Source: Holacanthus passer | Lineage: Eukaryota; Chordata; Actinopteri; Pomacanthidae | Direction: 5' to 3' | Length of the DNA stretch: 64,000 bases | Assembly (NCBI GenBank): GCA_025331565.1 | Contig: JAFREQ010000030.1 | Coordinates: 1,116,001-1,180,000 of the forward strand | The notes under the pieces: model-generated | Seen by the model: only the letters and a program-made list of their open reading frames with translations | Database searches by the model: none | What the model was told of the DNA's origin: nothing | In this document: one piece after another, positions 36,301 to 48,375 of the stretch | How positions within the stretch are numbered: position 1 is the first letter of the stretch | Layout of the letters: every line of letters begins with the position of its first letter | Made by a program: the position numbers and the translations under genes

Positions 36301-38120
36301 TTATATTATAAAATAGTCAATTTGAGTAGCAGCATTTTTATTTTATCTGTAGTTTGCACAAGGAGAAAATAATTTTGTGCAATTCTGAGGCCTTTAGAAA
36401 ACATTTAAATAACCAGCTCAATGTTCATTACAATAATAACTGACTGCATACTTGCATCATAATTTGCATTTGGAGCCAGTCTCTAATTGAAACACTAGAT
36501 GGCGCCAAAGTATTGCGCTGTGATATGGGAGCGGCCTCAGCTACAGCTATTGAGCCTGATCAATAATGGGGTTTACTGACACCAACAAAATGATTAAAAA
36601 TCATGCTTAAAAATAAATAAATCAATAAAATCAAAGCTAACCAAACCAGTTTATAAAACCAGCACTGAAACAAAGTAGTTATGGGTATTTTTTTCCAACA
36701 CAATGAAACCTGGATTATGTGAACGATCTCTCCTGGCTGTTGTTTACGGGCCTTATCCTGTATTAAGTTAGAGATAAAGCTTTTATAGTCTTCATGTGAC
36801 TAATTTGGCTTGGACACAATCTATTATAGTGTTATTTAATATGATCTTGATATGAAACCAAACAGATATTAAAAATAAAAAATCCCATTGTTTAGGATGT
36901 ATATGTAAATTATATAATTATAACAATGGGGCCCAAATGAGTTAGTACTATGCTTTGTGCTACCTTCATCTACTGTCTGACATTCATTGTTTCAGCTGGA
37001 TAAACCTTGGAGGTTCCCTTACGCAATAATTCATCAGCCTATCGTTTAAAGTGCAGCCACACTTCATTGGTGCATTAATCCTCATTAATCCTTCAGCTAA
37101 TTTTTCTCACGTTTTTATGTGCATTATAAAACAATATGCTTTGTAGCTTCAGCCAAAAAAAACTCAAAAACAATCAAACAATGTGGGAGAATTGCAGCTA
37201 TGTATCAAAATTGCTCAAATGATTTTGTCTTAATTAGTTCACTCTTTTGACTCCCAGTTGTCTAATTATGTCTAATTATTTGCCTGGTTGCGTGTGATAG
37301 TAAATCCAGATGACTTTACTGTCTGTACAGTAGGCTAAAGGCTATAACACTGCAATAAAACTATAAAAAGCAGAGTCTACATCCTTTGACTATCAGATAT
37401 ATTCCAGAAATATTATCACAGCACTATAACAGAATATCACAGTGCAGTAACTTTCCAACAGTGTGTAAAGTTTCAGCCTTTTCTTTTTGTTATCATAAGA
37501 GCTTAACCTATTGTACTCTGTTAGGAAATGCTTATCTGTCTGATAGACAGCCTGTCAGATAAAAACATTAAGATAAGCTGGGAACACAAATCTCTGTTTC
37601 ACTCCATAGCTTTTGAACAAAGACTCGCGTGCATTGTTTACACATTTGATATTTGATTTTAGTAATATCAAACCAAATTATAATGACTCAGAAGACAGTG
37701 GATTCTAAATGTAGACTATTTTTTGTATAGATTTTAGTTTTATTTCATTACATCAAAACTAATTTAATCTTCTCTCATTCTCTTGCATCGAGGCCACATT
37801 GGTTAACATTTGTAATGCTGCACTTTTTTCCAGAAGAACCAAAGTGAGTAGATCCACTTTGGGAAAACCTTAAAAGCAGCTCTTCCTCATTGGTCCCTGA
37901 TAGAAAGCTTTAACCTCCCAAATGACACAAACTGAACAAAACAAGCAGAACACAAACAGGCCTGCATGGTCTCCCCTTGTTATGACTGTAAAATAACACT
38001 GAAGTAAAGCAGTGCAGGCCTGATAAAAAAATACAACCTCCAGTCTGCACCGTGCATTTACATAATCACTACATATTTAAATCAGCCTGAAAATAAACTC
38101 TAATAAATATGAATGGAGCA
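36301..38120. other. cep170-bcl11a intergenic region
   Basis: Non-coding and mostly non-repetitive. Notable are a tandem pair of TAATCC homeodomain sites at 37076-37091 and a CCAAT-type ATTGG near 37889. Regulatory sequence for either divergent gene may lie here. Confidence 0.45.
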
Positions 38121-38186
38121 GTAAAGCTGGGTTTATCCTCCAACACATCCCTGATCCATTTGCTCCTCCACTTCCTTGGATAACTC

Positions 38187-38189
<3 letters not shown>

Positions 38190-38220
<31 letters not shown>

Positions 38221-38741
38221 CCAACCCCCTCGGTGCCCTCTGTCCATTGGTTGGTGTCTTCAGGGTCTCTCCCCCCTCACGCCTCCTCCTCCCCCTCCAC
38301 CCTTCCATAGGTAGTCCATAATGAGTGTCCATTGGTTTTTATTACGGCTTGTCCCCCCTCCCACTGGCCGGCTTCGCCCTGCCCATGTTTTCTATGTCTC
38401 TCTCCGGGTCCGGCTCCTGACGTTCAAGTTCGCAGGAACGTCACGTCCGCACTTGAACTTGCAGCTCAGGGGGGCTCCTCCGGACCCCCATCACTCTCTC
38501 ACTCTCTCTCTCTCTCTTTGCGTAAAAGTCATGAAGAGGTCCGCACAGCCCGTCGCGCGCTCCGCCTCAGCCTCTGCATGATCCGCACCTCATTCTCCCC
38601 CTCTTTTTTTTTCTCCCCTCTTTTTTTTTCTTTTCTTTTTCCTATCTGGATGTCATCAATGAAGATATCTCATCTGGAGTCTACCTTGTAAGGACGGATT
38701 TCCCAATGTGAACTCAGCTGAAGAGCCGCCACTGAACCGAC
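38190..38741 (+). promoter_or_regulatory. bcl11a: bcl11a promoter and 5'UTR region
   Basis: GC- and CT-rich block ending at the bcl11a ATG. It has a (CT)n tract at 38190-38217, two ATTGG (inverted CCAAT) boxes at 38246-38250 and 38331-38335, and an inverted pair TGACGTTC / GAACGTCA at 38418-38443 resembling CRE sites. No TATA box is evident. The start site is not determinable; roughly 38.35-38.5 kb is my estimate. Confidence 0.55.
38531..38581 (+). other. upstream ORF in bcl11a leader
   Basis: A 16-codon ORF begins at ATG 38531. Its TGA (38579-38581) overlaps the ATG of a second short uORF (38578-38691) in an ATGA arrangement. Both end before the bcl11a start codon at 38742. They matter only if transcription starts upstream of 38531. 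Confidence 0.35.
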
Positions 38742-40925
38742 ATGTCTCGCCGCAAGCAAGGCAAACCCCAGCACTTGAGCAAACGGGAGTTTTCGCGTAA
38801 GTGGACACGAATCTACTACTAATTTTGACTTCATTTAGCAGCTCTCAAACCAGCAACCTCTTGTGTGTTTTTTTAGTGCAACTTCCACTGGGGGGGATTT
38901 TTTTTTAAGATCAGGAGCTGTCCTGAGTGAAATTACGCACAAAACAATGAACGCATCCACGAGGTTGTTTTAATTTGACCCTGTGGTGGAAGTTTTGCAA
39001 CAGCGTGACAGAGAGGCTCAACTTGTGCTGCTTGACGTGTTGTATAACGCAGCCTTCAAGGTTTCTTTCGCCATTAAAGGGCATGCGTGGGCTTTATGGC
39101 CACGGACCTTTGGCTGCGTGACCACATCGCTGCTGCTGCTGCTGCTGCTCACAAGTTTCCAGGTGCAGCGCGTAAAGACGACAACATCTCGATCTTCACG
39201 TTGTTTGTGCGATCGCGTTTGCAGAAGCTCGAGTGGGGTTCGGACACGGTGGCGGGGGTGGGTGGGGGGGATGTGTGGTGTTTACATGCCCACTTGGCCC
39301 GCTGCGCGCAGACCTCGTGTGCGTTCCGGAGAGTTTCTGTGCCACTGATTCCTCCACAGCTGCTGCACAAAACACACTCTTTCAGTTGACCCGGTGTCGT
39401 TATCAGATGCGTGTTGTGCGCGTGGTGCGTTTGTATCCCGTGGAAAGTCCGCGCGCGACGCTGTTTTTGCGAGCGAGCCAGGAAAGTGCTTTTACTCGCG
39501 CGCCTGTGATTAAAATTACAGCACGTTGATTGTTGTTGCGTGAAAGTGTTTCCAGTCTGTCGAGGTGCGTTTATGTTTGCAGGAGAATTGTTTCCTCATC
39601 ACCCGCCTGATAATAGCAGGTTTATCAACACACCCTCGCGGACGTCAGTGAACGTCTCCAAATATCCACATTGTTATATTATACGTTTAAAGTGGAGAGT
39701 AGGAGCAAGTGTTTTTTCTTTTATGCTTAATTATTTTTTTTTTTTGCCATAAACGTTCCCATTTGGCTTGAAAACCAATTATGCTCTCGCAACATGTATG
39801 CCTTCATTTGTCTGGTAATTGTCAAAAGGTTTGTCAGTGGGGGGCGCAATATGATTGTGGTCCTGTCGGCCACTTGTGAACTTGAACTTGATCTACTTTA
39901 TCCCCCTGATCTGCTTGACCAGGCGGACTCAGAGGATGGTTTTTTAGCAGGAATAAGTGATTGTGTATTTAATGTTCCTTTAAAAATGCTCATGCATGAA
40001 GAAAGTCCAATATTGAAGGGGAGTGCAGAAATAAGGTGGAGCAGTTAAAGGCCTGTTTGTGTGAAACAATTAATAAAAATTAATGCATTTTTACAAAACT
40101 TTTTTCCCCTACACTTGCAAAGGTTTCATTTAGCCTATATATTTTCTATTTTTGGCCCTGACCCAGATCTTTTGAGTTCAGTTACATTTAATTTGACATA
40201 ATAATAATGTTTTTGTATTTTCCTGTAATTAATTTGAAAAATGAAATATTACACATTTTGCATAATTTTGCAATAAGCTTTCATGTAACAAAACCACACT
40301 TCTATTTATACAAGCATGCATGATATATGTTTTTACTTCAATTAAAAATGTAAAAATGTATATTTTCCTCCTATATAATTTTTCAGTGAGCGATCTGAAA
40401 TGAAATAATTGATCCACTGTTATAACAAGAGCTCACAATGATCCAAAATAGTAAAGGAAGAGGCCTAATGATTTTCCTGATAGTTAAACAGACCTACTCC
40501 TGTAGCCCAGTGGGAAACACTGACCTAAACTACTTTAAATTCTGGCGCAGTCAGATGTCTGAAAAAAGGATTATATTTTAGTTTTCAAAGTTATTCACAT
40601 CACTCTTGCGTGGCATCAAAATGAGATTATTTGGTTTGAAGAAAATCTTTCCACCTAACCCAGCCTCACACACCTCGCCTATGTCCATGGCATAAGCTGG
40701 TTAAGATAAGCTCCAGCAAAATAGGGGCAAATTCCCTCATCTTTAATGCAGTTGAACATACAGGTAACAGGGCCTATCTTGCATAGTCCCTCACCACCTT
40801 CTCGTCTGACCCGACACGGAATTAAAGGTTGAACCGCCGGCAAGAATTCATCACATCTTATCTCAACATCCCAGTCGGGGCGCCCAATGTCGTTTACCGT
40901 GTGGCTAGATTACTTCTTTTAAAAT

Positions 40926-40970
<45 letters not shown>

Positions 40971-41827
40971 GTACTTCAGGGACCTACTCCACATCCAACC
41001 CCTCAATGTCTAACCTTGGTTCACGAGATCCCAGCACTTTTAACGAAATGGGGTCCAATCATCTTGAACTCAAATTAGAATCTATTTTTTGATTCTCAGA
41101 GGTGTTAGGTTCATTAAAAAAGCGAGATTGGCAGCACAATAAAGAGGGTCAAGCAACTTAATCGTTTGGCTGCTGCCTGCAAGCTGAACATGTCAGTCCT
41201 TATCGAAGTAGTCTGTGTGCTCGTTCTATCTTTCTTCTCCTTTCTTCCTTTTCTAAAAATATTTTTATACACATTTTACAACCTGACCTTATTCCTGTAG
41301 ATGTCTGCATATGTTGTAGCAGTGTGAGACTCAGTAATGTGCCTCTCCTCACACATTTGTTTACCAGCTCTACAGAAACACTACCTGTCTCTGAACTATA
41401 TCTCACAGTCCTCTTTCTTGTCCCCCCCATCCAGCTGAGCCGCTGTCAGGTGTTTTACCAGAAGAAGACTCTCAGGACTCCCCCAGGCTGGGAGTGGCTC
41501 AGGGTGAGCCCCTAAAAGGGGACCCGGACCTGCTGACCTGCGGCCAGTGCCACTCCCGCTTCCCCCTGGCCGACATCCTGCTGTTCATTGAACACAAACG
41601 GAGGCAATGCCACGGGAGCCTCTGTACAGACAAACCTCTGGACAGGCCACCGTCCTCCCCGCTTGCCTCGCCCCTCTCCACGTCCTCCTCGCACTCGCGG
41701 ACCCACCATCAGCACCCGCGGAGGGCGTATCACCCGGTGGAGGTGGCCGTTCAGGTGTCGCCACAGGATGAGGATTGTTTATCTGCGCCCTTGCAAGGAA
41801 TAATCCCCAAGCAGGAGAATATCACAG
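38742..41827 (+). CDS. bcl11a: BCL11A zinc-finger transcriptional repressor, coding exons 1-2 (partial, continues off right edge)
   Basis: Exon 1 (38742-38796, donor GTAAGT) encodes MSRRKQGKPQHLSKREFS, identical as I recall it to human BCL11A and containing the RBBP4/7 (NuRD)-binding N-terminal motif. Exon 2 (41435-41827, acceptor CCATCCAG, donor GTAAAC) joins in frame, gives PEPLSGVLPEED and carries the C2HC finger with Cys54, Cys57, His72 and Cys77 (TCGQCHSRFPLADILLFIEH). It ends IIPKQENIT. The downstream zinc-finger exons lie beyond 64000. Compared with human exon 2 there is an insertion of roughly 20 residues rich in Ser, Pro and His after the finger, and the linker before it is diverged. 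This suggests one of the two teleost bcl11a paralogs. The protein is a DNA-binding repressor of neural and blood programmes. Confidence 0.95.
40926..40967. repeat. (CT)n microsatellite in bcl11a intron 1
   Basis: About 20 CT units. The rest of intron 1 (38797-41434) shows nothing recognisable. Confidence 0.95.
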
Positions 41828-42699
41828 GTAAACACAGTGGGAGCTTAAAATGGCTGCCACGCAAGAGTAAACAAATGAGCAAGGAAACAAAAATGTGGGA
41901 AGTGAGTCTTTAAGGTGTGAAGGTTTGCAGTGGGTCACTCTTTCCCAGGTTTGTAGGGAGTTTATTTCAAGAGGGAACAGAGCTTTCTCAGATTTCCTTG
42001 CTTTTGCTTCTGGTAGTAAGGGATGCATCCAATCTGCCTAACGTGTGAAATATCTGCCGCTGCATTTAGGAGCTGTGAATCTCCCCCAGCTGAGCCATGA
42101 ACCCACATGAAGACCAGCCGTCCTGAAAAAAACGATTGTGAGAAAAGGAAACATTTGCAGATAGTGAAAGAGATGCACACGGAGACAGACAAAGAAACTC
42201 ATTATGAAAGAGAAGGAGAACGAGGGAGAGAGAGAGAGAAAGATGGATCTCTTTTGGTTTGTTGCTGCATCACAGATGTGCTCAGATCCTGTGGCCTCCA
42301 CATTCTCTCTCATGTGGTGGTGAGAGATGTATCTCTATCCCTCCCTGGCTTATTACGCTGCCATATCTCTCCTTCCCTCAAATATGCGCCTGCGAAGGCT
42401 CACTCTGATGCTAAAATTAAAAAGAGATAGAAAAGAATGTAATTATGCTGAACTGTCAAGGAAGAAGCATTTATTTGAGGAACCCTTCAGCCACTAATTG
42501 TCAGTGTGTTCCTTGATTTGAGTAATTAAGGACTTCTTAAAGCGGCTGGTTTGTTGTTTGTCCACCGGGGCTAAATGAGGCTGTAGTGAAAACACGAGTC
42601 GCTGTGCAAACAAGCGTGGGTCCCTCATGGCTGGTTCTACAGAGTGGGGTTTGATTTTGACCAGCCTATTTGAATGTTTATTCATTTCTTTGAACAGAT

Positions 42700-42955
42700 C
42701 TGATATCGTGTGCCAGATTGGGCTGATTGTCTGGGCAGTTGTGATTTAATTTGAAGCCAATTCAGGCTAAATGCGCGGAGAGTAGTACTCAATAATGTGC
42801 ACCGCTGTACTGTATTAGTCAGCGCTGCAGCTTTGCAGATGGCATTGTAAAGGGACCACTGTTATCTGTTGTTAGCTCGTCAGCCCGCTGTCACACTGAA
42901 TGACCACTGTTCATTAGTGTGCAGTTTGTTAAACATCTGCCCTGCGTATGAGCTC
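42700..42955. promoter_or_regulatory. candidate non-coding regulatory block in bcl11a intron 2
   Basis: Non-repetitive block with GATA-type TTATCTG (about 42861-42867), E-box CAGATG and homeodomain-like CATTAG words. Conservation could not be tested. Confidence 0.22.
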
Positions 42956-44976
42956 TCACACGCGCGCGCACACGTGCACACGCTTCCTCGTGCGCTCACA
43001 TACGCGCACATCCAACATGCCTCTTGGCCTTGTCAGCTGTTCGAACATGCTTTTCTTTGCTCATTTAGATCATCATGCAGTGGAGTTCACATGATATCAT
43101 AAGGTCACTAGCATTGTGAGCCGAGCTTTATTTATCGGCCTTATGTCTCTTGGCATTGTGTAACAGTCGGGCTTTTCTCTGCGTTGCAATGAATAGATTA
43201 ATTTGGTTGTATGTGGAACGAGGGCTTGCCCTGCTGTGGCACCTCATCTGATCGTGTTATAACCCTGTCATAACATTTCCTTGTGTAAAACCTGAGAGAA
43301 AGAAAACAGTGTGTGAGGTCAAGATTGCAGAAAAAGAGAAGGATAAACCTGTAACAGATTATGGGTAAAACAGAAGATGCCAGTGTGCCAGATAGACAAC
43401 ACATCAGTCACATGTGCATGAAAGCCCGCCTCCCCCCAACTCTGTTTTCTGCGTCCAAGATTGATGGATTCAGACTGGCAGTGCCAGCGCGCCACCCCGT
43501 ACCCCATATGCTAGCTGCCATGTTCTCTCACCCTGCTCAGTTAGAGGCTGACACTGAGATGAGGCATCTCAATACATCCTGTCCCTACACACCGTATCTC
43601 TGCCACACCGGCTTCACGTCCAGTTTATTCCAGGAGTGTGTATTACATGTTACACCCTTAAACACTGACTATATCCTGCTGCACTGCATGCACACAAATG
43701 AATGCGACCCCTCCCACTCCCCCCAACCCTCCTCCTGAAATGTCATTTGATGCAGATGGATTTCTATATGGACAGCAGCCTATACGGACAGGAGCTCGGG
43801 CTAGGTTTAGGAAGGAAGCTGCCGGGCTAAAAGAGCCCGACACCCAGGATGGTTGAACTTGGAGGTGGGGGGGCGTGGTGGGGGCAGTTGTCTGTAATGC
43901 ACCCAGAGCTGGAGATGAAGCTGCGCCCCTCGGCCTCCGTCTTTGGGACAGCTGAGGCCGTCTGGGAGTCTCATGGCTGCAGCTGGGGCTGGGGTCTGCA
44001 GTCTGGAGCTCTGGGCCGTTAGGAGAGGGCAGAGCAGCCTGCGTGCCATCATTTGCATGATAAACAATTTAAGATATGCATAGGGACACCGTAGCTTGTC
44101 TCCAGATTATAGATGGCCCAGAAAAAGAGCAGATGACGGTTTCTCACACAAACTGTGTGACAGCAGCGTAGTGTAAAACTGGATTTATTTCACAGGATAT
44201 TATTATATTATTAAACCAGATTACTGATGAAGTGGACTCATAGTTTATTTTACATTCACTTTCATTGTTCCGTGGACTAAATGCAGTTGTTATCAGTTCC
44301 ATAAATGATTGTTTGGGTTTCCTACATTGAATAATTGGAGCAAGATGCTTTTCATTGTTATGATTTAGGACACACGGCCGGACGACTGTAAATAGGCTTT
44401 ATCACATCCTATATGCCCTAATTAGTATTTTTACAAATCGTTTCTTCTCACCACATTTTATGAGTGTTGTGCCGCGTTCTTGTGCTTCTATTGCTACATT
44501 ACTGCATCATGTATTTATCCATCCCAGCATTAGCACCTCTCGCATTCTCACCGGTGTAGCCATGTGTGTTAATGAGGCCATTGTAGCCACTCAAATCGAC
44601 CACCATCTCACACTTCTGCCTCTTTCCAGCGCACCGCCTCTATTGTAACCTGGACTCTGAATCGATACTGAGTTGATTATGGCAGCCACCTTTCCCCCCC
44701 CCCTTTTTTCTTTATGAGGAGGAAAACATCCTAACAACGGAGCCGTATTTCTTGTAACACCTCTCTGTGGCTGTGGCGCGTCTTCCCGCAGCAGCTTGCC
44801 TGTCCTGTTTGTCCCTGCGTGTTGTGGAGACAAAGGTATTTAGCAGGCTCTGTGTTGGCACCGTGCCACCTTTCTCCAAACCACCAGCCCCCCCTCCCTC
44901 CTCCGCCCCCCTCATAAGCACACACGTATACACACTGGGTATTTGAACTGGGGGGCTGGGCAGTGCATGGAGAGAG

Positions 44977-44981
<5 letters not shown>

Positions 44982-45032
<51 letters not shown>
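44982..45032. repeat. (TG)n microsatellite
   Basis: About 24 TG units. More arrays follow at about 45613-45632, 45837-45863, 46009-46048 (TG), 46307-46331 and 46692-46724 (CA). Confidence 0.96.
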
Positions 45033-45033
<1 letters not shown>

Positions 45034-45833
45034 TGGGGGGGGGTGAGACTCTCCTTGGAAGTGATATCTTTTTCCTGTGGCCAGTGTGTTTGCGCGTGCA
45101 TATGGGTTGCTTTGCAAGTGCACATGTGGTGTGTGCCTTTGTTTTGGTGATCACTTTAATTGATACTGAAAAGGCACAGATGCGTGCTATTGTAATTACT
45201 GGACACCAGCTAATATTTTCACCATAAGCACTCCATTGTCTGTGAGAACTGACTCTAATTTGATCCTACAGTTGCTCTGGGCGCTGATAAAATCGGTCCT
45301 ATTTTTGGATGTGGGCTCTGCTAAGTTTTAATGAAGGTGAACAGGAATGGTTTTGAGGATGAATTTTTCATAGAGGACATTTTTGTATTCCGAAGCCAAG
45401 CTCTAAACACCCACAAATGTTGTCGGCGGAGATTCGTCAGCCTTTGTTGTTGGATTGAGTGTTAGTGGCTCTGGCTGCATTCAAGTGCTGAAGTCTAGTG
45501 GATGTTTACATCTCGAGTGTGGATGCGGTGTTAAACTGATGTATGTGCATATGTGGGCACGCGCGTGTATATATGAGCGTGGTTTTGACCACTTAAACTG
45601 TTTATAGGTGTCTGTGTGTGTGTGTGTGTGTGAGAGAGAGAAAGAGTGTGTGTGTGTTGGTGTGTGTGTGTGTGTGCAGGGCTGTTTGTTAAAGCTTTAC
45701 TACTCTGGGCGTGCACGCTGAACATGAAAGGGTCTTTGACTTGGCAAGCCTCGCCTGAGGACACCCCTCTGTGGACCATGCCAGGCCAGACTTGGCACAC
45801 AGCGCTGGGCCTGAGGGACGGGCTGGGCCCTAA

Positions 45834-45867
<34 letters not shown>

Positions 45868-46004
45868 GAGGGAGGTAGCGGAGGTGTATTTGTGTGTTAA
45901 AGCAATGTTTTGTGGGTTTAGGAAGCAGGACTTATGGTGAGGTGGCTGCTATGTGTTTGACTGGCAGCAGGAGTGAGTGTGTACTTAAGAGTAGGTATGT
46001 GTGT

Positions 46005-46053
<49 letters not shown>

Positions 46054-46691
46054 TCAGGGCTCCTGGCTTGGGCTTCCTGTGTCTCTGTTTGTCTTCTAAC
46101 AACCCCGCTACCACAGCCTCAGGCCATTCAGGTGGAGGCTAGTTCAAGTATGCATACACACATGGACACACGCACACACACGCACACACGCTCACATGCA
46201 CGTAAAAAGAGGCTCACACAAACACATGCGCTAACCCACAAATGTACACAGACACACACCTGTTTTATGAACACAACAATGCCTCCCCCACCCCCACTTT
46301 TACAGATGCACACACACACACACACACACACGTACAGTGTAAACCCCCTCCTGTGAACCTGTGTTTTGTCTGTAATAAATGTGTTGTGGAAGAGGCCCTG
46401 CGATGTGTTGTGAGTTGACGAGATCTGTCAGAAACATATGATACTTATTTCAGCCCCCTCCCCTCTGTTTTCCCTCTCTCTCTCCTTTCCTTTTCTCTCC
46501 ATCTCTCTGTCTCTTTTCTTCCCTCTCTCACTCATACTCTCTCTCCACGCATCGCTCCAGCAGTTTGTCTCGAGGGACTGGAAACTCTAAGTTTTGGCTA
46601 CATTAGCGTGTCTGCACCTCTTAAAGGCTTCCAACATCCACTCTAGAGCTCATTCTCACTCTCACAGATTTGGCTGCAGAGCAAGCCAGAA

Positions 46692-46728
<37 letters not shown>

Positions 46729-47628
46729 TGCCTCTTTCTATCCCCTCTACCTACTGTCAAACGAAGCTATACGACAGAAACAACCTTGTTTGTCCACAGC
46801 CGCGTCACGCTGGATGAAAAAGTATCCCCAGAAATAAGCGTGTCCTGCCTCTGTCCTGTCAATAGCGTGGCAGGCAGTCACATCACAGGGTCAGGGGTCA
46901 TCTGACAGCGTCAGGGCCTGTCACGCCAGCCGCCGGCTTCACCACCTGCAGGTTAATGACTTTATTTTTAGACAGAACAGAAACAGAGAAGAAAAAGTGT
47001 CTTTGATACAGCTGTAGCTCAGGAAGTGGCGGATGAGAGCAAAAAGCACAGAAGTGGTATTTTAGGAAGTAGGCAGGCTAGTTTGGGGTTAGAACGAGAA
47101 CAGGGGTTTTAACGAGGTAACTTTTATTTTTTTCTAAAAAACCAACCGTTTTCTCTTAAAGTCCTCATTTAGGTCACTGATTTGTCACTGATTGAAACTG
47201 ATCCAGATTTATTATTTTGTGTCTCGGAGAGTCGGTATCGCATATATCATATATTCAGTATGTCAGCTCAACCTCTGCTGTTCCTATTGTGACTGTAATG
47301 TTTAAAGCCGCGGTGCTGAAGGACCATTGCTTTGTCTTTCTCACACCCGTGGCGATAACGCTGAGGCCATGGGAGAGTCACAATGACGAGGATGTCATGT
47401 TAGTCTGAACCCACTGATCCTGGTCACTATCTGTCTTCCTCCGCTATCTGTCCTGCTGCAGGTCCCAGCCCTGGACTGGGTGTGTGCGAGTCCATTTGTG
47501 CCTTTTGTATATGGTGGGGTGGTCGTCTACAGCTGTGTCTCGCCAGCCTTATCTCACACGGAGAGATACAGGACGGAGAGGGCCCCTGTGTCAGACGTTA
47601 CACTTGTGGAAACTCACAGTCCTCCATT

Positions 47629-47629
<1 letters not shown>

Positions 47630-47676
<47 letters not shown>

Positions 47677-47677
47677 T
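47630..47677. repeat. compound (TG)n(AG)n microsatellite
   Basis: About 11 TG units followed directly by about 12 AG units. Confidence 0.94.
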
Positions 47678-48164
47678 GCGCTTTAGCAAGTACATGTGTA
47701 TGCAAACCATGTCTGCCGCTGCACCGTTTCATAAATGTATACTAATAGGTTGCTGTATTCCTTGGAGGGTTTTGTGTTCAAAAGCTCATTGCCTCCTAAT
47801 AGCTCAAGTTAGCTTTACATTTGATCTTAGATTCAAATCCCACGTCTTTTAGGCGATGATGGGGTCTCATTCATTTTTAAGAGAGTTTTAATTTGGTTAT
47901 TAGAATCACTTTAGGCTATATGGTGGTTTTGGTGCACTGTAGTTGGCTTCGCACAAAAGCACGCAGGCACGAGCTGGCACGGCAATCCAACGACACACAC
48001 CGTCATCTTTTATGCAAGGATGCATGCACACACACATACTTACACCTCCACTCCATCCCCCACACCAAACTGACCCCCAACCCTCATCGCACACAGACAC
48101 ACACATGTACACACACTCATAAATGCACACTCCTGTCCCAGGCACCCTTTACTTTTGCAGGCTG

Positions 48165-48375
48165 AATCTCACTGATAACATGCTGGCGCCCTCATTTAAA
48201 TTTGAAGCGCTTCTTTAATCTTCAAAGGCCTGATTGCTTTATGAATATGCATGGACTGAGCTGACTCTCAGTTCATTACCTTGTTGTAAATTCTAATGAC
48301 CATTAGGGCCCCGCGCGGTAATTGCCAATTGTTTTGCATTTTTGATTAGCCCATTACCGGAGCGCATTCTGAACA
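48165..48375. promoter_or_regulatory. candidate enhancer / conserved element in bcl11a intron 2
   Basis: Non-repetitive AT-rich block dense in developmental factor words: octamer-like GAATATGCATGG (~48243-48254), inverted homeodomain half-sites TAATGACCATTA (48294-48305), GGTAATTGCCAATTG, and an adjacent SOX-POU pair ATTGTTTTGCAT (48328-48339), then GATTAGCCCATTA. This is the texture of vertebrate conserved non-coding elements around neural transcription-factor genes. Conservation is inferred, not tested. Confidence 0.42.

Noticed and set aside
44390..44410. GGCTTTATCAC resembles the GATA part of the human BCL11A +58 erythroid enhancer.
   Set aside because: Only a short GATA-like word matches. 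There is no adjacent TAL1-type E-box half-site in the right spacing, and such words occur by chance.
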